A stretch of DNA of 64,000 nt. Source: Macrocystis pyrifera (lineage: Eukaryota > Sar > Phaeophyceae > Laminariales > Laminariaceae). The translations under genes and the position numbers were made by a program. Every line of letters starts with the position of its first letter. Positions within the stretch are counted from its first letter, which is position 1. The notes under the pieces were generated by a model. The model worked only from the letters and a program-made list of their open reading frames with translations. It searched no databases and had not been told where the DNA came from. Below are positions 22,091 to 33,566 of the stretch, piece after piece. Where the stretch lies: contig JASSKH010000002.1 in the NCBI GenBank assembly GCA_031763025.1, positions 21,715,168 through 21,779,167 of the forward strand. Reading direction: 5' to 3'.

Positions 22091-22825
22091 CCGAGTATAC
22101 GGGGTCAGACGTGTCAGAGCCATGCGGTTCCAATTTATGAGGACCCACGGAGGATACTTGTCATAGTTTGACATAGGGAGATTTTCATTTCATCTTGAAT
22201 TTATTATGGTGGGCGGTGATAATCTAACTCACGATCCCTAAAGCCCATGTCTTGCCGACGACGCCGTTTGTTAAGGTATTACTGCAATCTACCGGGCGAC
22301 TGGCAAAAAGGTTAAACAAGCAGTCACCTAAACTAAGCCTTTGTAAGACTGGTTCAAGCTGAGTGCTCGGAATTTCCACCCCAACCAAAATTCACACAGC
22401 ATTCTCGAGCCAGACCCTGAGAACCTTTGAACACGTGTTCTATGAGCCTAGCCCTTGAAAAGTTAGAGGAATTAGCTGTGCTTTGTTTCTTTGCCTTGCT
22501 TGTAATTCGTTCGCATGGTAAATATTGGACTATCTGGAGCTAGCTGCAAATCGGTACGACTTAATTCACCAACTAGAGTACCAGGTTGTTAATAGTCAGA
22601 CTAATAGTTAGTCGTTTCCCGGAGGTGCTGGCTATCCGACTTGTTCAGTTTGTTGTCATGTAAACGTCGGAACGATTGCTGAATGCGTGAAAATTCTTGT
22701 ACGTACAAGACTTTAAGTAGCGAACAGAGTGATTGGTATGTTAGAAGCGCTCAGTCGTGACAAACGAAAAAAAACCCAGAAAAAACGCGCGGTCAGTCGA
22801 TATACGGCATTAATAGACGCGCACC
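22091..22825. other. No gene recognised
   Basis: Mostly unique, mixed-composition sequence between the satellite and a GC-rich patch. No tRNA-like B box or coding motif was found. Confidence 0.35.
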
Positions 22826-23170
22826 TCAGGGATGTTGGAGTGCCCCCCCCCGCGTGGTGCGCTGGCGATGGAGCTTCCCCTTCTTCGAGCCGGAGATCCG
22901 GACGCACAACTCGACGGCGACGACGAAGTCGCAGGGCGAAGCGGGGACGATGGACGGCCACGGGGAGAGGGAGGTGCGCGGCGTCGCCATCTGGGTGCTG
23001 TCGCTGGCGAGGACGGAGGAGCGGAACAGGCGACAGCAGCAGCAGTGCTCCCACGCGCCCCGATCTGCGACGATGCGGGAGACTGAGGGCATCGCTCGAA
23101 GCTGCACTCCCGCGCGGACTCGTTGGTCGTCTGTGATCTGCTCGCCTCAACCTCCGTCAAACTGATTGTC
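22826..23170. other. GC-rich patch, possible exon
   Basis: Sharply more GC-rich than its surroundings, with open frames on both strands. The plus frame from 22854 has FPFFEPEIRTHNSTATTKSQ and then GEREVRGVAIWVLS, of ordinary protein composition. The minus frame is Arg/Pro-rich. I cannot choose a strand or assign a family. The stretch from here to 23872 shows nothing else. Confidence 0.25.
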
Positions 23171-23872
23171 GATTCTCTCCCATGCATACTGAGAATGTCG
23201 ACCTTCGAGGGTTTTTGCCTGAAGCGAGGGTCGGACGCGCCAGGGAAAACGAGGCAGCACGGTTCGGGTGTGAGCGAGCGATCGAGCGATCCCCTTTCGC
23301 GCCACGGCAAAGCCTAAGGCGTACGTATCATAGAGGTGGTGTTGGTGATTTCAAAGCGTGTTGGGACGTATCAAAGCGGCGTGGTGTTGTAAAAAAAACA
23401 TTTGGTGGTGTTCAACACCTTGACAGACCCTTTTGGCGTTCGAGACCTGACCGTACGTCATACCGTAGCCACGACCAGACGGCACACGAAACACACACGG
23501 ATGGACTCACCGGAGTTGTAATTTGTGAGCACGAGGGGTGGGGGAGCTGCTGCTGTCACAGTGGTTGGAGATTCGAGCGGGGTGGAGGAGGCAGATCACA
23601 AGGACGCGGATGAGCAGGGGGGGAATAACGCAGGCGGCCGGACCGCAGCAGGATATGCTTGGGATTGTATGTAGCGGGTCATTCGGAGCATATGGCCTTC
23701 GTATGATGTACGAAGCTACTTGCACGGAGGATAGCTGCCTAAGTGATTTTGCGTTTTTTAAGATACTACTACTACTGCTGTGCTGTAATGACCAGATTGG
23801 GCGCAAGATGTTTAAGGGGGGTTACGGAAGGCCTGTCTTTTACCCACCCTCCCAGAGGACCTCGAAGTGGGA

Positions 23873-25452
23873 ATGACAAAGACCGACCTGGTGCCGGCTG
23901 TTGTTTGCGACCAGTGCACGGATAGGCACTTGGTCAAGAACTCCGCGCCTGGTGGCAAAAATGTGGCCTTCGCCACCTGCAAGGATCTCACGTGCGTGGT
24001 GGCGGGATCATCCTGACAGGGCAACCGACTGCGAGTTCTGTGCTCGCCCGATCAAGGAAGGGATTGTCTCGTACTCCCTCGAGACTGCTGACAGTGGTGA
24101 GTGTCTTACGTCTATTGTGCATGCTGTATGTTGCCAGTACGTTTTTTTTGGGGTTTTCAATTGCCTTTTTGCATACAATCCTACGTCAAAGCGTTTTTTT
24201 TTTTTTTTTGACTCATCCATGCTCGTTCTTTCCCCTTCGTGCGTTGCGTCGGCTCCTCTTACACACAGTGCACGCGAACGCGCACATGCACAACTGTTTG
24301 CGGGACGTGAACGAAGGAACGGAGGATTCAGCTGTCGCCGTCACCGCTGCACCGAACGACGTGAGTGCTGCTGCTACTGTGGTGCATTTTCGGTGCATGC
24401 ACACGATTTCTGTGTCTACATGTTTTGGTGACCCCACGTACTCATTTTTTGCTCGTTTTCGGCTGCCGCTGCTGCTGCTGCTGCTGTCAGCGCCACGCCA
24501 TGAGTGCTGTTGTTGCTGTGCACCTGCTTCTCCTGTGCACTCGCTGCTGCTGTAGTGCTGCTGCGTTGTTGCCGTGCATCATGCTGGAAGCGTACATATT
24601 TTCGGATCGTCAATTCCGTAGGTTTTGCGATGGCGGCATACCAGGGTACATGCTTTTTTTCTTCCTTATTTTCATATCGTTGCTATGCTGCTGCTGCTGC
24701 TGCTGCTGCTGCCAACGCTGCCAACGCTGCCAACGCTGCGGCGATTCGTTGCAGCTTCTGCTGCTGCTAATGCTGTGGCTGCTTCTGCTGCTGCTGCTGC
24801 TAATGCTGCCGCAATATCCACTGAATGTTCGTACGTATGTACTCGGATTACTGTTTTTCTTGGTCGTTTTTGTACTCAAATGGTTCCTTTTGATACGTGA
24901 AAAAATATGTTTGTCGTTTTGCTCCTGCATTTTGCGTACGTACAGCAATTTCTCGTTTTTGGCTTGATTATTTTCATATATATCGTTGCTATGCTGCTGC
25001 TGTGGTGCTGATGCGTTGTTGCCGTACATCATGCTGCACTTTTGTGTGTGCATATTTCGGTATCGTCAATGAAATTCCGTAGGTTTTGCGATTGCGGCAT
25101 ACCAGGGTACATACTTTTTTCTTCCTTATTTTCATATCGTTGCTACGTATGCGGTTGCTGCCAACGCGGATTATTGTTTTTATTGGCCATTTTTGTACCC
25201 AAATGTTTTTTTGATACGTAAAAAAAATATTTTGGTCGTTTTGCTCCTGCATTTTGCGTACGTACTACTTTTTCTCGTATTTCGTGTTGTTGCTATGCTG
25301 CTGCTGCGTTGTTGCCGCACAGCATGCGGAGATGGGTCTATAGTGAGGTACCAAAAATACTTTTCGGACGGCCTCGGGGTACATACTTTTTTTCTCCCTT
25401 CTTTTCATATCGTTGCTATGCTGCTGCTGCCAACGCTGTGGCGATCCGTTGC

Positions 25453-25500
<48 letters not shown>

Positions 25501-26445
25501 GCTTTTAGTGTTGCCGCAATATTCACTGAATGTTTGTATGTACTCGGATAAATGTGTTTCCTGGTCGTTTTGTGGCGCTGCTGAGTTGTTGCCGTACATC
25601 ATGCTGGACATGATTTGTGTGTCTATTACACTTAAACTTGTGCGTGTGTATATATTTCTGTATCGTCAATGATTTTTTTTGTGGTGCTGCTGCGTTGTTG
25701 CCGTACATCATGCTGGACGTGATTTGTGTGCGTACTGTACTACACTTGTGTGTCTACATATTTCTGTATCGTCAATGAAATTACGTACTTGCTGCTTCTG
25801 CTGCTGCTGCTGCCGTCGTATAGCAAGCGATTACGTGCTGCTGTTGTGCCGCTGTAGAGTAGTACAAATAATGAACTCTGCCCCCCCCCCTCCCCCGCCA
25901 TTCCCTGCACGCCACTCCCGCCCCGCGCACCCTATATGTTTACTTCGACCAGGTCCGTGGCAAGTGCTACAACTGCCGCCTGACGGACTCCACCACCAAA
26001 GACGGAGACATGGTCATCAAGCGCAAAAAAGACTCCCTTCCATTTCGCCTGCTCCAGGGCTTCGCGGAATTCCGAAGCAGTAGATTGTCGCCATCCAGGA
26101 CGAACGAAAGGAAACAAATTGTTTCCCACATTTCCCGAAATCACGATTATTTCTTCCTACACATATCCAACGGGTTCAACAGCGAACAGATCCACATTCT
26201 GGGCCTCCCGCCTCGTTACTACAGCGTCCTGGAAGACTATTTACATATATATCATGTCTCATCCAAACTCCTATGCTGGCTACATCGAAATCGCGGCCGC
26301 CCAGCAACTATACAACATTTCCATAACCGTTGTCGTTGCCGGCACTGCTGCTTTCTCTCCTGTCCCAAACCTTCCTTTAAACAACAGCCTGTATGTTGTA
26401 TATCATCCACATGCCAAGCACTACTCCCCTCTCTCCCCACACTGA
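23873..26445 (+). pseudogene. Zinc-finger / OTU-like gene, copy 2 (5'-truncated)
   Basis: Homologous to copy 1 from the middle of exon 1 onward; the Ala-rich N-terminal coding part is replaced by unrelated sequence. Predicted exons are 23873-23991, 24020-24096, 24269-24360 and 25953-26445, with the same splice sites and the same 92-bp third exon. Exon 3 is intact here (GTEDSAVAV where copy 1 has a stop). Exon 4 has one extra A in the run after KRK, which moves FHFAC out of frame, and a 9-bp loss before the OTU-like part. A 4-bp ATAT insertion in LEDYLHI breaks the OTU-like frame. A 27-bp in-frame segment before LPLNNSLYVV is absent from copy 1. The two copies have therefore decayed by different lesions. 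Confidence 0.5.
24361..25952 (+). other. Large CTG-rich intron of the zinc-finger/OTU gene, copy 2
   Basis: Counterpart of 16093-17727. At about 25458 it has (CTG)13 where copy 1 has (CTG)5 near 17238. The C tract before the acceptor is C10-T-C5 rather than C16. The triplet tract has changed length since the duplication. Confidence 0.6.
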
Positions 26446-26527
26446 TGAAATATGTTATTCATAATATTAGACGAATGTCATTCTTACTTTTGCGTCACCC
26501 GATCTCACGTTTCACATTACATTCATA

Positions 26528-26533
26528 AATAAA
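26528..26533 (+). terminator. Poly(A) signal for zinc-finger/OTU copy 2
   Basis: AATAAA conserved with copy 1, about 83 bp after the stop codon. Confidence 0.5.
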
Positions 26534-26667
26534 CGCGATTATTACATCCTTCACCGTTTCTTACACAAATACATTTAGTTTGGTTGGCTTTGGGCTATGT
26601 CGCCAGTTAATCGCAGTTATATGTACACGAAACGACGGAATACTCACTCCGAAGGAAAGCCTTGTAT

Positions 26668-27094
26668 ATTATATAATAATAATTAAATAATTTCCTGATT
26701 GTTACGTGCGTAACCTTCTACAGCCATGTGCGCCGTGTTTATTCCGTGAAAGCGATATATATATATATATATAGATATATGCTGTTCTGTTGCACCAGGT
26801 ACGTGATACATACGTACGTACCTGGTAGCTGGTATTATAATAGCCTACCAGGTACTGTACTGCTGTATAGTAGGTGTTGTAGGCGAGTATAGAACCTGTG
26901 GTAGAACAGTTAAAATATGCTACTATTAATACCAATTAAAAAAATGCAAAGCAAGGTTTCCACAACAACTACCTCGGCATCACATGCCATGAATACATTA
27001 CTACTGATGCTACTTTACTGCTCTTCTCACTGTCTGTATGCATCATCACACACCCACCTTTCGTCCCAGCGTGTGCTCGAAAACGTTATACGAG
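26668..27094. other. No gene; AT microsatellite
   Basis: Starts where the 2.8 kb duplication ends. An (AT)n tract lies at 26755-26772 and a TACTGCTGTA motif at 26858. A short frame at 26917-27132 shows nothing recognisable. Confidence 0.4.
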
Positions 27095-27835
27095 TATTCT
27101 CAGTTTGTAGAACTGAGTCTCTGTTTTGGTAATTGTAGAGTCTCTGTTTCGGTAAATGAAAATCTGTCTGTCTGACTGTCTGTCTGTCCGCAAGGCTTAT
27201 ATTTTCGAACACTTTCCACTGGCCGATATATAAGCTCGTTACAGATGATATTCGTACGACGTTTTTGACCCTTACCGACCTTGTATACTAAAACATACCA
27301 TACCACCAGGCAAATTTAGCCATATAATGCACCCACGACATCGTACTATGGTACCATACCACAAACGTACCATACCATATACTGTGTTTTTCCCATACCA
27401 TACCGTCAACACATACCATACCCCATACGGTGGTTTTCCCATATACCATAATACCAACATATCCCATATTCCCATATACCATACCACCAACATATCCCAT
27501 ATACCATATACCATACCACCAACATATCCCATGTCCCATACCGAGTTGGGGAGACGGCTATACACCAGACCAGGTGCCTGCTACTGCTGGAGTGCCGTCT
27601 TGTTGTGCAAGGGTGGCGATGAATACAAGAATTTGCTCAGACGCCCATACCGAGTTGGGGAGACGTCTATACACCAGACCAGGTGCCTGCTAGTGTTGTA
27701 GTGCTGCCTTGTTGTGCGAGGGTTGCGATGAATACAAGAGTTGGCTCAGACGCTTGGGCCCCACTCTCAGTGCAGCGCATTGGCCGCTGGTGTGCACGAA
27801 ATATACGAAACACATTAGCTACGAGTACTACTACG
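27095..27835. repeat. Segmental repeat A, copy 2
   Basis: Paralogue of 1235-1915 in the same order: CTCAGTTTGTAGAACTGAG, a (GTCT)n tract, the CATACCATACC array and then two tandem units of about 113 bp starting CCGAGTTGGGGAGACG. R-family units follow, as at the first locus, so the block from 1.2 to 2.3 kb has been duplicated as a whole. Confidence 0.7.
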
Positions 27836-29290
27836 TCTCGAATGGCCAAAATGGGCTTTCTTCAGGTTTGGGAGGATCTCGTTGGACGCCGCCGGCAAGC
27901 TCTTGCCCCCTAGAGCATGCATCCACCTCATTTCTTCGAGCCCGTCATTTATACTAGTCGATTTTTCCCGCCACCGAGCGGGTTGCCCGTGGGCTGAGTC
28001 TCTGTCGAGATCGAGCGTCTATCGTCTATCGTCGCACGAACAGGCCTTTACAGTACAACAAACGTGTCGAATGGCAAAAAATGGGATTATTTTCAGGTTT
28101 GGGAGGATACCGTTGGACGCCGCCGGCAAGCTCTTGCCCCCTAGAGCATGCATCCACCTCATTTCTTCGAGCCCGTCATCTATACTAGTTGATCTTGCCC
28201 GCCACCGCGCGGGTTGCCCGTGGGCTGATTCTCTGTCGAGATGGAGCGTCTATTGTGTATCGTGGCACGAGCTGAAATGATACTTTTTTGGTTTACTTCG
28301 CGTTTCCATTCGCATACTGTAGCAGGTCTTTTACAGTACAACAGGAGTGGGTTACTTTTTGTGTCACATCAAAATTATCGACGAGTACTGCTGTACTGCT
28401 AAGTGCTGTATCCAAGCAGTGTCCTACAGAATGGCAAAAAAAATGCATTTCGTGTATCAGTACATCAGTACAACAAACGTCTCGAATGGCAAAAATGGGC
28501 TTTTTTCAGGTTTGGGAGGATACCGTTGGACGCCGCCGGCAAGCTCTTGCCGCCTAGAGCATGCGTTCACCTCATTTCTTCGAGCCCGTCATCTATACTA
28601 TTACGGGTGTCCATAGTTAATAGGACCTATGGTATACATAAAAACCTATATATTTACCTATTTTTACTAACAAAATTTGGTCCCGTTAACTATGGACCCC
28701 CGTAATAGTTGATCTTTCCCGCCACCGAGCGGGTTGCCCGTGGGCTGAGTCTCTGTCGAGATCGAGCGTCTATCGTGTATCGTCGCGCGAGCAGGTCTTT
28801 AACAGTACAACAAACGTGTCGAATGGCGAAAAATGAGTTTCTTTTCAGGTTTGGGAGGATACCGTTGAACGCCGCCGGCAAGCTCTTGCCCCCTAGAGCA
28901 TGCATCCACCTCATTTCTTCGAGCCCGTCATCTATACTAGTTGATCTTGCCCGCCACCACGCGGGTTGTCCGTGGGCTGAGTCTCTGTCGAGATCGAGCG
29001 TCTATCGTGTATCGTGGCACGAGCTGAAATAAATAATAATTTTTTGGTGTACTTCGCGTTTCCATTCGCATACTATATATAGCAGGTCTTTTACAGTGGT
29101 ACAACAACAGGAGTAGGTTACTTTTTGTGCCACAGCAAAATTATCTACGAGTACTACTGTGTCTCGAATGGCAAAAAAAATGCATACTATCGCAGGTTTT
29201 TTACAGCAGCGAAAGGCAAAAAAGGGGTTCTTTTTCAGGTTTGGGGGAATACCGTAGGACGCCGCCAGCAGCAGTGGATTACTTTCTATT
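27836..29290 (+). repeat. Repeat family R, tandem block
   Basis: Units start at about 27838 (short), 28068, 28484 (interrupted by the MITE at 28601) and 28820, with a fragment near 29215. The uninterrupted junction ATCAGTACATCAGTACAACAAACG near 28462 is the empty-site reference for Helitron copy 1. A further fragment lies at 29779-29870. Confidence 0.75.
28601..28705. mobile_element. MITE with TA target duplication (type copy)
   Basis: 105 bp with terminal inverted repeats of about 27 bp: the left end begins TTACGGGTGTCCATAGTTAA and the right end, inverted, begins TTACGGGGGTCCATAGTTAA. TA flanks both sides (28599-28600, 28706-28707). Other R units read CTATACTAGTTGATC at this point, so the insertion and its TA duplication are seen directly. 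It has no coding capacity. The TA duplication suggests mobilisation by a Tc1/mariner-like transposase, which is inference. Confidence 0.85.
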
Positions 29291-30333
29291 TTCGCCCTTA
29301 TTTGTTTGCGATCGTCATCGTATGTTTCGGTACTCGCATATGTAATAACCCACCAGTTGAAAATACATGTCAATCTGTCGAATGTGTAACAACCCACACA
29401 ATGTTTTTCATTGGCCAACAAAGCGTCGTCTTTCGCATACTATAGCAGCAGTAGAGCCTGAAAACTACTACTACTTAAAAATTGCATACGAACTATCGTA
29501 GGTTATTTACAACGACAGTAGTTAGCTGATTACTTTCTACTTTTCGCCTTGATTTGTATTTTGCGATTCTCGTCGTATGTTTCGGTACTCGCAAAAAGAA
29601 TGACCCAAAATTGCATACTATGGTAGGTCTTTTACAACAGCAGTTAGTTGATTACTTTCTACTTTTCGCCTTTATTTGTATTTTGCGATCCTCATCGTAT
29701 GTTTCGGTACTCGCAAAAATAGTAACCCGGTAGTTGAAAATACGTCAATCTGTCGAACGTGTAACAACACACAACAAAAAATGGGCTTTTTCCAGGTTTG
29801 GGAGGATACCGTAGGACGCCGGCGGCAAGCTCTTGCCCCCTAGAGCATGCATCCACCTCAGTTCTCATTTCGCCAACAACAAACAACAATTTCGCGGTAC
29901 AAATATCTCTTGTTAATCTGTCGTTTACTTGTTGTAATAAACAACCGATAGGTTTTGCTTTGGCCAAGAGAGCGTCGTCAGCTTTCTGACTGATTGTTGG
30001 AGATCTCTCCCCGTTTATGTTTCGTTTTTCATTGGCCAACAGTCTTGTATTTAGCCCTGCAACCTCAATTACACCTTAATGATATCGATCCCATTGCTGT
30101 GGTACTGATGCGGGTGCTCGTGCCGTCTTCGTGTGCTGCTGCTGGATATGTGTCCCCGCCGAGTACTATAACAGGTGGTACCCATAGTCAACAAGTAGGC
30201 GCTCTGCCTGAGCCAAACACAGCACTCTGGGGTTCCGTCTGTGCTGGTGTCGACTGGCCTCTCCCGTCACTCTCAACAACTCCACCTGCGACTTCACAAA
30301 GCAAGAAACAAGCAAACTGAGAACAGCGCTCGA
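29291..30333. other. No gene; R fragments and short direct repeats
   Basis: Two related stretches around 29520-29600 and 29645-29720 share GATTACTTTCTACTTTTCGCC and ATGTTTCGGTACTCGCAAAA, and a third relative lies near 29278. An R fragment is at 29779-29870. No protein is supported. Confidence 0.45.
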
Positions 30334-30486
30334 ATGCATTTCATCGAGGGCAATAACAATTATATATGGTTCGCCCTACTATTACTGACGCTGGGCACAT
30401 GTTTGACTATTGAAATATGTGCTTACCAGCAGTGCAAGAGCATTACACCCCAACCCAAGAACGTCCTTGGCTACTGTGGCCTCAAA
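30334..30486 (+). CDS. Candidate small secreted peptide (50 aa)
   Basis: The frame begins MHFIEGNNNY, has a hydrophobic run WFALLLLTLGTCLTI that could be a signal peptide or membrane segment, and ends in a short tail with three Cys. The TAA stop overlaps an AATAAA. I know of no homologue, and a frame this short can occur by chance. No upstream exon or promoter was identified. It is listed only because hydrophobic leader, Cys-bearing tail and poly(A) signal occur together. Confidence 0.2.
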
Positions 30487-30659
30487 TAAAGCTGAGATCG
30501 TGTTTTATTGCATATCATCACATCGATATATCGTACAAGGTTCCCCTCCGGGAAGTGCCTAGGGGAGTGGCGCAAGAACGAAACAATAATAATACTTGGA
30601 TGTATTGCCTGCACACCTGTTTAAAGCTAACTGCATCCCGCCCATCATTATTAATGTGA

Positions 30660-31120
30660 TGAAAAACACACACGCACATATTTTTGAGGACGCGGACTGC
30701 AGGTTCCGACAAACGCAACCAACCACAGCAACACTGCGCATATGGGTATGTCGCACACGCACGGCGTGTGGGCGGGGGGGCGGCAGCGTTGGAACGTTGG
30801 GATCTGTGCATGTTGTCTGTTGTGTACCGGGTACATGTCTGAGCTGTGTGCTCACAGCTCGTGAGAGCCTAGGGGAGAAAACAGACAGCATGTATGTACC
30901 GATACGTGCGTACAAAGTAAGGCCTCTTACTGAAACCAGGGAAATCGTCTTATCCACTCCCGCCGGAAAAAAAACTTTGAGCGCTTGCCACGCGCTTCAG
31001 AGTGCACGGATCACGCTGAGACCTAGACCAATGTGTCCGGCAGGGCTTCCCGTGTCCGTGTTCTTAGTGGTTTGCCTGAAAGTGCTCGTGCGAATAGAAA
31101 AGTTGGCAAAAGTAGAGAAC
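30660..31120 (+). repeat. Dispersed repeat E, copy 1
   Basis: About 450 bp matching 38150-38600. It includes AACCAACCACAGCAACACTG, GGATCTGTGCATGTTGTCTG and GAAACCAGGGAAATCGTCTT. Its last 220 bp also occur at 32590-32838. Frames differ between copies and none is conserved as protein. Confidence 0.65.
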
Positions 31121-32586
31121 TGTTGCTGCATTGCTGCTGTTTGTGGAAAAAGTGTTAGATCATTGATTGTAGTAAATATAAAAAGAGGGTACCGGTAGGA
31201 CGGGTACTGCTACAGTATAGGCCCGCTACAAGGAAAGTGCCCAATAAAAACATAATGCTCATTTCTTGGAGAACGCTAAGAAAATTGGGTCAAGAAAAAC
31301 GGCTCAGTAGTGAATTCTACACTAAATACTCAGTAGAATAGCCTAATGGTATGCTCACGATGGCGCCCCAATAAGAATCTCAGGCTTGCCCATACTGCTG
31401 TACCCATTCGGTTGACTGTGCTAATCACACCACTATACTACGACTACTACCCTGTTCGCTGTAGGAAAAGCCCGGTAGTGTACAGCTGCAGCAAAGGTAG
31501 GGTAAACATCAGTCAGTGCTTCGTCGTACGATACTTGTGCGAACGACGTATTAGCAGTGTACATGACATGTTTTATACCTGGTGGTATGAGAGAGCTTTT
31601 ACACTGGGGGCAGGAATCGATTCCACATCTTGGGTGCCTAGAAAAAAAATACTAAAAAAATGCCTGCAGACTGCAGTAAGCCGAGCAAATAGCTGTGTGC
31701 ATGGTGCGTAGCAGTCAACATGACACCAGCAACGAGCAACAGGTACTCGTAGGCACATACTTGCTGACTGCTGGCCTCTCCGCTGCTGCGAGCATCGCAC
31801 CGCTGCTGCTGTCTATCTACAACAAAAGCAGAAGACGAGCACGCCAGCAGCAGCAGCAGCAGTAGAAATCAATTTGTGCCGTCACACACGAAAGATGTGT
31901 CAGGAGACATATCAATCAAGGCAAAACGTGAACTGTCAAGGGTGTAGGGCCGAGTGTTCAATACTAAAACCTACCTACAGCAGTAGTAGTATTTTGGTGT
32001 CAGTCGAGGCATGTCTTTACAGTTTAGGCAAAATCGCTTTCCGTCGTGTTGGCCAACAATGATGTCTCATATGACATCTTTACACAGCAAGCACACAGAC
32101 AGGCTCTGATTAACCATCCACCGTTTAGCGCGGCTCTACCACACATGCATGGTGTTGCCGACTGTTGATGCTGTAGTTAGCTGGCAGTCAGCACGCCCTC
32201 TATGCTGCTGGTGTCGATGTCTGTTGCCAGAGTCACACTGCTGTGTGCAACAGCCCCAACATGTTGTACGATCGCACGATCGCGCACAGCGTAATAGAGA
32301 GAGAGGTGTGTTGCTGCGGGATGATCGATCTCAGGGTCAGAGAAAAGCAGCTAGCAACAGCAATACAGCGCAGACCTATGCGCATGTAGACCTGCCAAAC
32401 GTACCCGTGGCTGCCCACTGTGCTACTGCTGCTGCTGCTGCTGAACGGCAGGGTTGTAGTGTTGTATGCAGCTGGGGCTCTCTGCTCTGCTGGTGTATTG
32501 AATTATCTGTAGTACTCAGAAGCAAAACAATGGTGCTGGTATGATACATACTCCAACAACACATGAAAGACCAGAAAGATGCGACA
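31121..32586. other. No gene recognised; CAG/CTG-rich
   Basis: Mostly unique sequence with (CAG)n near 31848, a CTG run near 32430 and one TACTGCTGTA motif at 31393. Short frames at 31346-31711 (+) and 32149-32544 (+) show no motif. Confidence 0.4.
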
Positions 32587-32838
32587 TTTCAGAGGTACGT
32601 ACGTACAAAGTAAGGCCTCTCGTACTGAAACCAGGGAAATCGTCTTATCCACTCCCGCCGGAAAAAACTTTGAGCGCCCGCCACGAGCTTCAGAGTGCAC
32701 AAATCGCGCCGAGACCTAGACCAATGTGTCCGGCCGGGTTTCCCGTGTCGGAGTACTTACTGTTGAGCCGAAAAGTGCTCGTGCGAATAGAAAAGTTGGC
32801 AAAAGTAAGAAAATCTGACCAATATACGTATACATAGA
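32587..32838 (+). repeat. Dispersed repeat E, copy 2 (3' half)
   Basis: Begins at the CGTACGTACAAAGTAAGGCC block and runs to AAAAGTTGGCAAAAGTA and TATACGTATACAT. It matches 30905-31115 and 38365-38600. Element B copy 2 follows directly. Confidence 0.65.
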
Positions 32839-32849
32839 ACTACTTACTT

Positions 32850-33566
32850 AGATCTCGATCTCTCAGCGTGCTCGGTTGGTACATCCCTGGCCTCTCAGAG
32901 CTCCCTTTTGGGAATCGCCTCCTTTTATTACTTGCCGGACCTTTCCAGCGGGTCTTTGTTTTCTCCATTTCTCGTCGTACTTTCAGTCCTTCTTTCCTTT
33001 TTTTTCTTCTTTCGTTTCGTGTGCGTACGTGTACTGCGAGCACGGCGCCGCGGATGAACCCAGCAGCGTCGCGGGTTTCAGCGGATGCTGGCGGGTAGAG
33101 GGGGAGTTGCAAGGAGCGCGGTCGCCGCTTTCGTGCCTAGGCGTCGCGTGTGCCTCGAGACACGAGGGATGCATCAATAGGCTCTGTCTGGTCTCCATTT
33201 GGGATTTTTGATAGAATACATACGAGTACTTAAGGGTCGTTCGGGACTGTAAGATAGTATTAAAGCGGTGCTTATTTTTGCGACCGGGCTGAAAGTCACA
33301 AGAGGGAGGTACGCCGAATGAGCACCAACCTTGTCGAGCATGCGTCGAGGTCCACGGTGAGCACCGGGCTTCACGCGAGGCGGGCGACGGGGCTCATTGT
33401 GGAAGTGAGGGGGAAAGCTTTACCCGGACTGAATCGGTGGCGAGATGGTCGCGAGAGGGGCGGGCGGTGTACGAGGCTGAGAGAGAAGCTCTGCTGTTTG
33501 TTTGTTTCTTTTCTTCTTTTTTCTTTTTTGACTGGTGTAAATAAGGTGTTTCAATCCGGTAGTAAA
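32850..33566 (+). mobile_element. Element B, copy 2 (interrupted by Helitron copy 2)
   Basis: Plus-strand counterpart of 44-778. It stops at CGGTAGTAAA where the Helitron begins and continues at 37432 with TTATTACACGAAAGGG, the sequence that is contiguous in copy 1 (positions about 58-82 on the minus strand). No coding capacity is recognised. Confidence 0.65.
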
